From NCBI RefSeq assembly GCF_001625195.1, contig NC_054390.1:8653222-8717221 (forward strand): DNA of 64,000 nt. The letters run 5' to 3'. The notes below the pieces were generated by a model. It had not been told where the DNA came from, made no database searches, and saw nothing but the letters and a program-made list of their open reading frames with translations. The first letter of the stretch is position 1; each line of letters opens with the position of its first letter. Shown here one piece after another: positions 52,176 through 62,200 of the stretch. The stretch comes from Drechmeria coniospora. Taxonomy: Eukaryota > Ascomycota > Sordariomycetes > Hypocreales > Ophiocordycipitaceae. Both the position numbers and the translations under genes were made by a program.

Positions 52176-53368
52176 CGTGATAGTTGCCCGGTTGGGATAG
52201 CAGTCGTATGTGGCCCGCCCTAGAATAGGCTCTCAGAGGTTTCTGCGAGAGAAAATCGGGCGAAAAAGGGGAGAAAAAATTGTAATAAAAGGAAAGCAAG
52301 AGTAGGAAGAGAAGGAAGGGAAGGATGGAAAGGCATCAAAGAGGGATCGGCATACCGAAGGACGAAGCGGATCGAGAGGAGTGCGAATCAACGTCCGGCA
52401 CTTGAGGAACAACAGAATCGACTGGTACAGAGACGGTGGATGGAAAAGAAAATATCTGGCAATAAATCCTGGCCAGCTACGCGTTTTCACCCAGTAGAAG
52501 CTGGAAACTAACTACGATGAACTTCAAGTAGGAGCGGTGCAGTGAATCGGTGGCTCATGACGTCACCGATCGAACCACCAAAAAATGCCCTCTAGCGCCC
52601 CCTCATCCAGCTTCTCTTCCTCCCCCTCGGTGAAATAAATGCGAGCGGTGGATGGAGGCCTTCGTTTTGCTCAACAGCTAGCACCTCCCAGCCCTTGACG
52701 GAACGCGTGGTGATGTTGTGAGGCCCGAGAAATCGTCAGATTGGTCCGACGAGACAGCGAATGGCAGGCAGCCAACACACCAACAACTCCAACGCAGAAA
52801 TAACAGCTCATCGCCTCAACCAACGTGCAACCAACGTGCCTGCACCAACGCACGATCAACGTTCAGCCAAGTCACGGCCGAGGCACCTTCGAGGTACCGC
52901 AAAGGCACCCTCAAGGCACACTCAAGGCACAGTCGAGGCACAGTCGAGACACACTGACGTGCATGAATCCGACAGCTTCCCCGCACTTCGTTCCGGTCAA
53001 GTTGCCCACGCTGTGCTCCGTACTCTGCTCGCATGATTCGAGTATTGAAGTTGCACGCTCCGCTGCCCCAGGATTCCACGCCGATTCAGCAGGGCCACAC
53101 TTCGAGCTGTGACGGAGTTGATATTGCCGGCGCCCTGCCGTGTCAGCAGAACCCATAGGCAGTCTCGTCATCCGTCACCCGTCACCTCGGATAGCCGTCA
53201 CCTCGGATAGCCGTGAAAGGTGTGATAACGCCTGGTCGGTCTCTGAACTCTGGACGCGCTTCGATCGGCAGGCGTATACCCAAAATCACACAAAAGTCGA
53301 TGGGACCCATGCCGTCGGCTCCCGGTGTCGTCCTTGGGTGTCTGTAAATACGCAGTGCCGCCCTCAAA
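52176..53368. other. Intergenic region with short repeats
   Basis: About 1.2 kb between two divergent genes. It holds an AAGGCACACTC-type repeat at about 52873-52957 and a 16-bp duplication (GTCACCTCGGATAGCC, about 53180-53212). No gene is supported. Confidence 0.5.
52873..52957. repeat. Degenerate tandem repeat, unit near TCAAGGCACAG
   Basis: About seven 10-11 bp units of the form TCAAGGCACA/TCGAGGCACA in a row, with imperfect copies at the 5' end. Confidence 0.7.
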
Positions 53369-54985
53369 ATGCGGCTCGCAAAGTGCCACGCCGCTGCTTG
53401 GGCCCTCGGCAGCTCACGATTCCTTACGCCTGCGGCTGCCGCTGCCTCGGCATCGCCCATCCAACCGGACCACGAGAGTGCGGGAAGAAACTGCCATCAC
53501 ATCTTCAACGCCATCCATTCCGCCGGTCGGCAATGGGGCTCGGCCGTCAAGCACAACGGTCTCAGCTTCTTCCCCGCCGCGATACCAAAGGGAACCCTGC
53601 TGTATCATGGATCCAACACGGACAGCATACCCCGAGGACCCGAGTGGCTTGCCTTCGAGGTCGAGCATGCCGAGGCCTTTGCCTTGTCCGTCACTCTCCC
53701 GGGCAGGCAGCATGACCAACTGGTGGGACAGAAGCCTCTGATTCCATCTTCTGCCCGTCGCAGAGACGCAGGCCGAGGTCAGCAAAATAGGCGGGGTTAT
53801 CTGCACACCTACAGAGCTGAGAGGGATCTCAAAATACTCTACCTCGACGGAATGAGCGCCGGCAAGACGCACATGGGAACTCTTGATACCCAGGATCTCC
53901 TTCTTCGCGAGAACAACACGCCTCCCGCCTGGGACTCGTTCATGGACGAGCTCGATCGTGCCGGCAGCATTTGCGACTTGATGACCGAGTGGGCGTACGA
54001 TGGCTTCGTGCGCTTGGAGATTGGCTTCGAAGTCGTCTATTGCAACTTCTCCAACGGCATCGATCTCGTTGCCATGAAGCGCACCCTTCTGCACCCCGAT
54101 GCGGACAAATCACCGTACGACCCCATGAAACCGTTCCAATGGGCACGAGCGGCGTCGGAACGATACGATGGCATAGGCGGACACCGACTCACCCTTGACT
54201 TCTCCTCCATGGTGTCGGCCTTCTTCTTCCCCGTCGACCTATCAAACACCGACGCTAACCGACCAGACCTGCCTCGCCTGGTCGCTGTCAGCCTCGACGA
54301 GTTGCGGGACATCAAGGCCTACCTGCGCGAGGTTTGCACGCAGCCGCGGAGGTACACGGTCAACTGGCAGGCCGTCGTCGACATGATCGTGACTCGATAC
54401 TCGGCCCGCTTCGCCCTGATGGCTTCTACCCTCCTGTCGCCTTCGGATTTCGTCGAGGAGCTTGATGTCGTCTCGAGAACGTACTTTGACGCGCCATCCC
54501 TTCCGGGCGACATCACCGTGGCGAGCCCCGAAAACAGGACGGCCGAGGCAATCGATTCCTGCACGGTGCACTACCTTCTCCCGACCTACCTGGACAGGGA
54601 CCGATGGGACGTCGAAGACGACATGATCCACACGGCCCTGAAGCGAGTCGTCGGCCAAATCTGCAACCAGTTGTTCGTCATGCGAGCCGTCATCCTGAAG
54701 GCCTCGGCGCGAGATGATCCGTTGACCGACTTGAGCTTGACGATGGGAAACGACGGTGGCGCACCGAATCTGGACGAGGCTGTCGCTCGATGTCGCCAGA
54801 GCCTGGAAAGGTTACGAGAGGATCTCTCTTGGACAACGTGGAGGAGGCCGCAGGCGTGCCCGGTCAACGAGTTGCTCATGATAGCCATGTGGCCTCTCGG
54901 CGACGCCGAGGACTACTGGACCCCCCGCTGCCGGTCGGTGGATGAAGTCGGGTACAGCAGAAGGAGCTACTGGAGAGGCACATGA
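53369..54985 (+). CDS. Uncharacterised protein with H-G-S motif, possibly ART-like
   Basis: A single-exon frame of 538 residues. The first 27 residues are Ala-rich with Arg and few acids (signal or mitochondrial targeting is possible). A well-ordered domain follows: HHIFNAIHSAGRQWGSAVKH, NGLSFFPAAIPKGTLLYHGS, then WLAFEVEHAEAFAL. From memory this layout, with a YHG motif followed by WLAFE-EHA, recurs in uncharacterised fungal proteins. Later blocks include KILYLDGMSAGKTHMGTLDT, CDLMTEWAYDGFVRLEIGFE and YCNFSNGIDLVA, and a C-terminal helical region (VVGQICNQLFVMRAVILKAS; Cys and Trp in EDLSWTTWRRPQAC). The YHGS...EHAEAFA arrangement recalls the H-G-[ST] and S/Y elements of ADP-ribosyltransferases, but that is only suggestive. 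Function unknown; third-position G/C use supports real coding. Confidence 0.78.
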   Translation: MRLAKCHAAAWALGSSRFLTPAAAAASASPIQPDHESAGRNCHHIFNAIHSAGRQWGSAVKHNGLSFFPAAIPKGTLLYHGSNTDSIPRGPEWLAFEVEHAEAFALSVTLPGRQHDQLVGQKPLIPSSARRRDAGRGQQNRRGYLHTYRAERDLKILYLDGMSAGKTHMGTLDTQDLLLRENNTPPAWDSFMDELDRAGSICDLMTEWAYDGFVRLEIGFEVVYCNFSNGIDLVAMKRTLLHPDADKSPYDPMKPFQWARAASERYDGIGGHRLTLDFSSMVSAFFFPVDLSNTDANRPDLPRLVAVSLDELRDIKAYLREVCTQPRRYTVNWQAVVDMIVTRYSARFALMASTLLSPSDFVEELDVVSRTYFDAPSLPGDITVASPENRTAEAIDSCTVHYLLPTYLDRDRWDVEDDMIHTALKRVVGQICNQLFVMRAVILKASARDDPLTDLSLTMGNDGGAPNLDEAVARCRQSLERLREDLSWTTWRRPQACPVNELLMIAMWPLGDAEDYWTPRCRSVDEVGYSRRSYWRGT

Positions 54986-56361
54986 TCAGACAAGGGTGCT
55001 CATGATTTCGTTACCCTCAGGATGTCGAGGCAAACGTGCAAGCCATGTACCAACCACTACAGGGTGCTGGTGTGGAGAGATGTGCAACATCACTGTCATG
55101 GGACCTTAGAACACCGAGACGGTCCCGGGGAAATGGATTGGGCCCTTGCGTTCATCGTGGATGCACGACCTCGGGCAGCACAAGCACGCTTGATATGTAT
55201 CGCACACGGCCGGAACGCGTGGAGGCTTGCTCGGCGAAGTGAGAGACGAAGCGTTGCAGGAGCGGAGATAACGGGGAGAACCGAAGACGACGCGACGACG
55301 CAGGTTCTCATCACCACGCTCGCTCTCACCGCTACATCTGACCCAGCTCGTCGGGTCCGATCTTGTGCGCCTGATGCACAAGGTTCATTGCCGCTCCCGG
55401 GCCTTGCAACGCCTGCTTCGCTTGAGCCCAAGCCACAACCATCCCAACACGAACCTGCCATTTGCGATTCAAGCCTGCCACGTAGCCGTCGAACATGGCT
55501 TTCGAGAGCCCGTTTACCCCGCCTGGGGGTTATGGGGTCCGGTAATGCCGTCGTCAGCTTCATGCCCGAACCTGCCTTGACAGTGCGGCCCCGAACTTGT
55601 GCAACCTTCAACGGCACCCGAAGCCTTCTGCGTTCGGCCTCTCAGCTACTCTCGCTCAACGCAGAGTGGAAGAGCAGGGCCATGGCGTCCTTCGTCGAAA
55701 CTGATGGCGGAATAGATCGGAACGTCCAACATACGCCGAGGCGATGCTCCCGCCGCGCAGATGGGTAGGGAAATAAGCACCAAAGTCTCATGCTGCCGCC
55801 CGCCCGTCGCCGCATCAGAATGAGAGCACTTTGCTGCCAAGGCCCTCGGCCAGGGACCTGGTGGCGTCGCCTTGTGACACAAGCCGCTCTACGATGCGTT
55901 GTTCTTGCGTCAGGAAGTCCCGAACGAGCCGCTACCATGTGTTGAATACCATTTTCGGATGGCCTGCGGGATGGGTTACCGACTGTTGTCATCCGATTTC
56001 AAGATTCAAGCTCCGGAACCGTCTTGTCGGGATTTGGGCTACACCAAACTCAAGACTACCATCCGTCCAGTCGATGAATCCTCATGCCAGCTGTGCGACG
56101 GCATCCTACGTGTAATGCATGAGTTACTCAGGCGCGGAAGGGCAGCTACGCGATTTCACACGAGCGAGGCGAAATGCCCTCTCTTTACGCGCGAACAGCA
56201 CGACCGACCGCGTATACGATGGCCGCCGAGACGGGACGGCGAGCTCGGTGTCGACCTGGTATCTAGATCTCGTGCACCAAAGCCACATAAATCGTTCATG
56301 GTATACCCGAAGCGACGAAAGGAACCATCTGACTGAGCTCGTCGTCGGCCGCCAAGGGAGC

Positions 56362-56378
56362 GGGGGGGGGGGGGGGGG
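56362..56378. repeat. G-homopolymer of about 17
   Basis: A run of about 17 G in a gene-free gap, the third of this kind in the window. Confidence 0.8.
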
Positions 56379-57178
56379 CAGATGATTGCCGTGTTCCGAG
56401 TGGATGCCGTTGTCGCCGCGCCGCTTGCTTTCTCTTCATCGAACACCGATCCCACGTAGGACATTGCTGCGACGAGCCAACGACGACACCCGCTTTCACG
56501 ACCTCGTAGCCGGGGTCATGGGCGCATTTGCGTTTCGATACATGACGTGCATTCATCACCCCGCCGCCGTAGGAAGTGGCTACCCCATTCATCATCTTGG
56601 GGTATTACCGACGAGCCTGCCTCCGCGGCCCCAGGCGCTGGTGGGAAGTGTCGATCTGGTGGCACAGCGTCAAGGCAGTGACACAGTTGCATACAGCCCT
56701 GATCTGCACATAGCCGCATACGGCACACAACGCATGAGGAGAGCCCCTAAATGGCGGCTCGGCGATGGTGCCCACGCAAGCGTCAAGTCTCCTGATGCGA
56801 GAAGTCGAGGTCGTCGACTTGCCTACTTTACCGCACTCGGACGACGACCGTTCAGGCTGCTCAAATCAGGTGGTACAAGTCTTGACGAGGAGAGAGAAGT
56901 GACCAGAGAATTCTGCGGCAAAGCGAATTGTGGCTGTCAGGAGAGTCTCGCGTGAGGACTCGAAGCGACGGACCGGAGGCGGTAAAGCTGCCCTCGATCC
57001 TCCTCCGAGCCGGCTTCACATCTGCCAAACGATAAGCCTTGTCGAGCGGCGTCCCTGACTCCGGGAAATTGCAACGACACCGACCCATTGGGTCGGGACG
57101 CGCTTGGCACAGTCCGGGCATGCTGTCTCAGATCGCAGTCAGTCGATTGTTCGTTCGGAAGACGGTTCGGCGCTCTCG

Positions 57179-57424
57179 TCAATTCGCCGCGACGTTGGCT
57201 AGCCGAGAATCTGCAGGGTCGGCTTCTAATTTAGTGCGTCTTGTCGTCTTGTCGAGGAACGACGACGGCGGCCTTGTCTCAGCGTTCCAAGGAGCCGGGA
57301 CCGGGACCGTCTCCTCGCATGCGAACAGCTTGCCGCCGTCGACGAGCCTGGTAGCGAAGCACGGCGGGCAGATTACACAGCGAGCATCCTCATGCACGTC
57401 GAACCGGCGGTCTGGATTGCTCAA
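57179..57424 (-). CDS. Possible small protein or exon, low support
   Basis: An 81-codon frame starting MSNPDRRFDVHEDARCVICP, with PCFATRLVDGGKLFACEETV following and ending near DSRLANVAAN. Composition (paired Cys, acidic/basic mix, Pro-rich PVPAPWNAETRPPSSF) is more protein-like than in the other frames of this gap. It sits about 160 bp upstream of the poly-Q factor on the opposite strand. It may be an exon of a larger gene or chance; I recognise no family. Confidence 0.25.
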   Translation of the reverse strand: MSNPDRRFDVHEDARCVICPPCFATRLVDGGKLFACEETVPVPAPWNAETRPPSSFLDKTTRRTKLEADPADSRLANVAAN

Positions 57425-57587
57425 GCATACGGCCGCTTAACCAATGACCGCGGTACATCCTACCCGAGGGCTCAGACAAGAAGAGACAATCGTCGGTCGC
57501 TTGCATACTCTTGGTGTCTCTCCTACCTCGGCAACACTTCTTAAACCAACTCCATGTCTCTTTTCCCTCTCGCTTTCCTCCGAAGAA

Positions 57588-59269
57588 ATGGCCATGACCA
57601 TGGCCGATAATGTTATCAGGAAAGCCTGCGATCGCTGCCATTTCCAGAAGCTGAGCTGTAAGCGTGTCGGCGACGAAGCCTGCGAGCGCTGTGTGCGTCT
57701 TCACGCCGAATGCAAGTCCAGTCCCTCTCTGCGGTATAAGAAGCAAGTCCAGCAGCAGAAAAGCCATCACCAGCAGCAGCCGCCACAACAGCCGCAACAG
57801 CAGCAGCAGAATCAGCAGCAGCAACAGCAGCAGCAGCAGCAGCAACACCATCACCATCAACAACTTCCTCAGCAGCAACAACAGCAGCAACAAGAACAGC
57901 AACAGAAACAGCAACAACAGATACAGCAGATTCAACAGATACAGCATCAGCACCTGCTGCTGCAGAATCAACAAGCGCATCAGCAGCATCCAACTCCAAG
58001 CTCGCAACCTATCCTGAGTGGGCATCCATCACCAAGGCGACGGAGGACGGGAAGCGACCTGAACCTCATCCAACCCGAAGCAGGTATGCTGCGGCTTACC
58101 ATCTGCCCCTTTCTCTTCCGACCAGCCGGCTCTGCCTTGACATGTGATGCGGAAGACTGATCCGTGTGCTCCCAGAACCCATTTCACCGCAAGCAGGCGA
58201 CTTTGCGACGGCCCACCACCCTGTCGCCGGCCCTGACACGGCTCTTGAGCTCGGGGACTTCAACTTTAATTTTGAGCAGCTGGCATTCTTGACACCTACG
58301 CAAGTGGAACCTTTGACTGTGCTTCCTGGGACGGCCGATCAGTTTCAAAATCCACCACCGTTCACGGAAGCTTGGGAACAACAGTTGGCGTCGACTTCGG
58401 AAGGATTCCCGGCTCCAGTTGCACCTCATCCGTTCTCACCCTCGAGCGGTTCTCCGTTTCATCGACCCGTGCCTTCGCTTGCGCCGAAGAGACGATCTTG
58501 CATAGGCGAGAACGTCGGGACGGACAGACGTCAGCGGAAGCGACCGAGGCACCGGGCGAGACAAATCGCGTTGAGGCACGTAGCCCACGCACCCATGCAG
58601 AGTCGGGAGGTACCGACATCTCACTGGATGGCGCAACTAACCGATATCAATTCCCGCTTGCTTGACCTGGCGTCCATCCTGCCGCAGCACTTTGGCGTGG
58701 TGGTGAACGGAAATGGTCTCTCGACGGGTGACGGCAACGGGTTCCCCATCGACGAGATGTTCAAGCTTACGCGAGGCGTAGCCGACATCCTCGACCGGCT
58801 CTCTGGTGTAGGCCGAAGTAAAGATAGCAAACGGTCGGACGGCAAAGACCCGGGCAACGACATGTTCGTTCTTTCGACCTATGTTCGTCTGCTGGATATG
58901 TACCAACGCGTTTTCACCCTCGTCCGCCACGAGATCGCCGAGCCAGACTCTGGCGTCGCATTCCGATGCTGGAAGTTGCCGGACGTGACGGTTGGTTCCT
59001 TTGCCGTCGAGTCGTCACCGTGGCTCCAAATGTCACTGACGATCCAGCTCGCGGAAGAATTCCTCATTCGGCTGCGCAACGCTACGGCCGCGCTCGACCC
59101 TGCGCTTCGAAGCGGCGAGCCGCAGCCGGTTTGCGACGGAACCAATGGCAACTCGACATTTTTCGACGTCGTGGATGCATCATTCTACGCCGTGAGGGCC
59201 AAGGAGGAGAGCTTGTTGAAGGACCTGGCGGAGCTTCGGGACAAGATTGAGGCCTTTTTGGATGGTTAG
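57588..59269 (+). CDS. Zn(II)2Cys6 transcription factor with poly-Gln region, two exons
   Basis: Nuclear regulator. Exons are 57588-58083 and 58176-59269; the 92 bp intron runs GTATGC...CAG and rejoins LIQPEA to EPISPQAGDF, giving 529 residues. The start is the ATG after CGAAGAA; another in-frame ATG twelve bases later is possible. The zinc cluster has Cys at 14, 17, 24, 32, 35 and 42 (ACDRCHFQKLSCKR). From about residue 54 to 140 the protein is almost only Gln with some His, encoded by mixed CAG/CAA. A basic stretch (PSPRRRRTGSD) follows. The C-terminal half contains MYQRVFTLVRHEIAE and SSPWLQMSLTIQLAEEFLIR, resembling the C-terminal region of AflR-like regulators of secondary metabolism. 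No biosynthetic genes are visible next to it in this window. Confidence 0.9.
57740..57990 (+). repeat. CAG/CAA tract encoding poly-Gln
   Basis: About 250 bp of CAG and CAA codons with a few CAC/CAT and CCG/CCT codons inside the Zn2Cys6 gene. Codon mixing (CAG and CAA) lowers the repeat's slippage compared with pure CAG. Confidence 0.85.
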
Positions 59270-62200
59270 CTGGGCCTCATTCAGATGGCGCTACAGGAAA
59301 CGGTGATCGATCAGTCGTCCACCGCTTCCATAGCTGGGCGAAGTGTTCCCTTCTCTTTGCTTTTTCAAACCTTTTTTGGGTTTTTCCTGTTGCTATTATG
59401 CACCAGAGTAATTATTAGGAGTTGATCATGTGTAAGTTGACTCCAACCGTGCGAACAATATTTGTTCAAGGTGAAGCAAAAACGATTTGTGTTGAGTCGC
59501 CTGTGGCACAAAACCTCTCTCAGAACCTGGGCATCCATTCTGGTACTTTTGCTCTCACTTGGAATAGAACGAGGCACGATTAGAGGTCCGCATGAAGCGG
59601 TATCAAGATTCGGTTCTGCTCTCCAATGGTATCACACAGAATTCGCTTACAATGTCAGTCTTACTGGGCTCAGATGTCAAACAAGGCGTAGCTTGTGAAT
59701 GACGTCGTGGGAGGTTGAAGATTAATCATTCGGTTCGCGGGATTAAGGAGAAAACAGGGCCTCCTTTGCATGAAGAGTTCCAGATTGTTATCGGTGAAGG
59801 CGGAACAAGCAGTCGTCTTCGACACCACAATTGACAGCGTCTCTATCCACGGGGAGGGACTCATCCTTGCTCGCTACTGCCTTTAACTGTTGAACTAACA
59901 CCGCAGTTTGCTTGCCTTGGGGAAGCAGATGGCTGCATATCATCAGAATAAGCCATTTGCATTGAATGCCACATGTCTTTTGTTTGCCTTTTTCCAGTGA
60001 ATGAATATGTTCCGTTCTGTTCCAGATCGGTCCGTTCTTGGTTCCGTGTGAAGACAAGTGCCTGTATACTCCAATACCGAATCACTGACATGGCGAGTCG
60101 CACACAAAGAGACAACCACGCTTGTCCACGGGAGGAGACGATATTCATATACGTGATCTTGCATGAGTGTATGCTGAAAGCACAACATGTAATTTGAATG
60201 ATTTTGCACTCCGCGTTCAACACAGCGTGATCCGACGCTGTTATTCAGTGCCACCTGTTTGCTCGTTCGGCATCGTGAGAAAATATCGACTGCTGGCTCG
60301 TTTCAATAATTCAAACGCAAGTGCGCCAGGCATTTTGCGGTGCGCGTACTCGGTCCATTCGTCAAAGATGAGCCCCTCCCGGATAGTTGCCGAGTGAACT
60401 AAAGTTAGGTCTGCAGGCTGGCCCGTCCACCTCTCTGAACGGGACGGAGGCAGGCCGTGGTCGACTGCGGCAGAGTTGGCGCCGTCCCGCCACGCGCCAC
60501 CCATGCCGGGATATGTCTACCAGTCTCAGCGTCCCAGGTTGCCGTCATGCTTTGCCGTCATGCTTCACGCCACGCGCGGTAACAGCTCACAAGCCATGGT
60601 GTACATGAGACTGCTACATGTGTTCATGGCATCCCTGACATGTGGGGCTTGAGTGCCCTGCACTTGAGACTTCATCTGATTCCCTCGTATTCACGCCTAT
60701 CGGCCATAAGCTTCGGCCGCCGGTTGTCATTGTTGATTGCGACTTGGGCATGGCCATTTCGAGATGTGGAAAAAGCCTGGCGATCGCCGTCAACACGAAA
60801 TGGCCATCGGGAGTCATCGACAGGACCCGTGACCGTATCTGCGTCTCCGTCGTTGCCTGCTCTGCCTTGACGTCTCAGCATGCCTTGCCATGCCTTGCCA
60901 TGCCGTTCTCGTTCTCGGCAATATGCGGCCAGTGACATCGGCTCGATAACTAGCCGACATGGCACTATCCGCTTCGCGAATACGGTGCGGTGCAGTGCAG
61001 CGGGGCACGTGGGAAGCGTTTTCATCCCAGCCTTCCATCCCTCGCTAGTTGCACCCGATTCTGTGTTCAAGGCACGGCGGAAACGAGTCGTTGGGCCATC
61101 GGGGACTCATCGGGGACCAGATCCGGGGGATGAAATGGCGTAGCATCCAGGAGACCACTTACACTTTGAGCGAGGTGAAAGACAGCATGTACTTTGCATC
61201 TTCCTTGCATACTCAGTCGTACCCATCACTTGATCTTGGGCTGCCTCTCGGAGGCGGTGAGAGAGGATCGACAGGGACCCAAGATGCGTCGTTCCCCCAG
61301 CCACGGCAAGTTTCCCCTCAAAGCCTGGCCTCGTCGTATATCTGCCCGAAACCACGGCGCGGGCTCCATTAAGTCGCTTCGCCGATTGGGGCCCGTCTCT
61401 CCGCATGCTACCGTTTCGAAATGTCACGCAGCCTAGCAACGAACGAATGCATGAAGTAGCCGCAGTAATTTGGCCAAGTGACCCTGTGGCCCGAAATCTG
61501 CATGGGTTTTCTTAACCGTACTGTACTCGAACGTGGCGGCGTGGAACTGGTGGAGCTAGATACGTTTGACACTCTCAGCCCGCTTCGGAACCAAGTCTTC
61601 CCGGCCATGGGTATCTCTCTGCAATCGATGACGTGCCGCTGGCGGCAAAGGTAAGAGACAGATTATACGTCCTGTGGTCCTGGTACGCCAGGATGCCGAC
61701 CGGCAAAAGCGTCAACTCGTGTGGAGGGGACGTTGATGTGCATCCGTCGGTTCACGTGGCTCACCGCCACCACCAACACCTGCGCAACGCATCCTCACCA
61801 GTTCCTGAATCGGGAGGTCAAATGCCGAGGCAGCAGCACACGTATTCGAATATGCACTCGGTACCGTGTACTCGCAATGTCGTACGTCTTTCGCGGGAGC
61901 ACTCGGTCTCACAGGAACCCTGCTTGATACGTTGCGTGACAGGCAGGGGGATGGTGTAGGGATGCCTTGCGCTCATGGTTTCAAGCGCTCCATCCGGCTG
62001 TTGGTGCCATGAGCTCAATGACTGCGCTCCCATCCTCCGTTCCAAGTCTCGAGGTTACCTGCAGGCGAGGAATAACCGACTGCACGACGAAACGACAAAG
62101 GGCGAGCCCTGATGCCTCGCACCGTACTGGTGACGGAATGCAGGCCGAACATTCGGTTGTGCTGGACGGATGATGCAACTCCTCGCAGGAGGAATAGGAG

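Larger units (their letters stand above)
54986..57587. other. 2.6 kb region without a well-supported gene
   Basis: Between the unknown protein and the poly-Q factor. A G17-type tract lies at about 56362-56378. Frames of 100-250 codons (for example 55022-55768 plus, 56386-56955 plus) overlap and have no domain. One short minus-strand frame at 57179-57424 looks more protein-like and is listed separately. Confidence 0.4.

Noticed and set aside
55022..55768. 248-codon plus-strand frame
   Set aside because: No domain, odd Arg/Ser/Thr-rich composition and overlapping open frames on the other strand.
57390..58025. 211-codon minus-strand frame of Leu repeats
   Set aside because: It is the complement of the CAG/CAA tract of the Zn2Cys6 gene.
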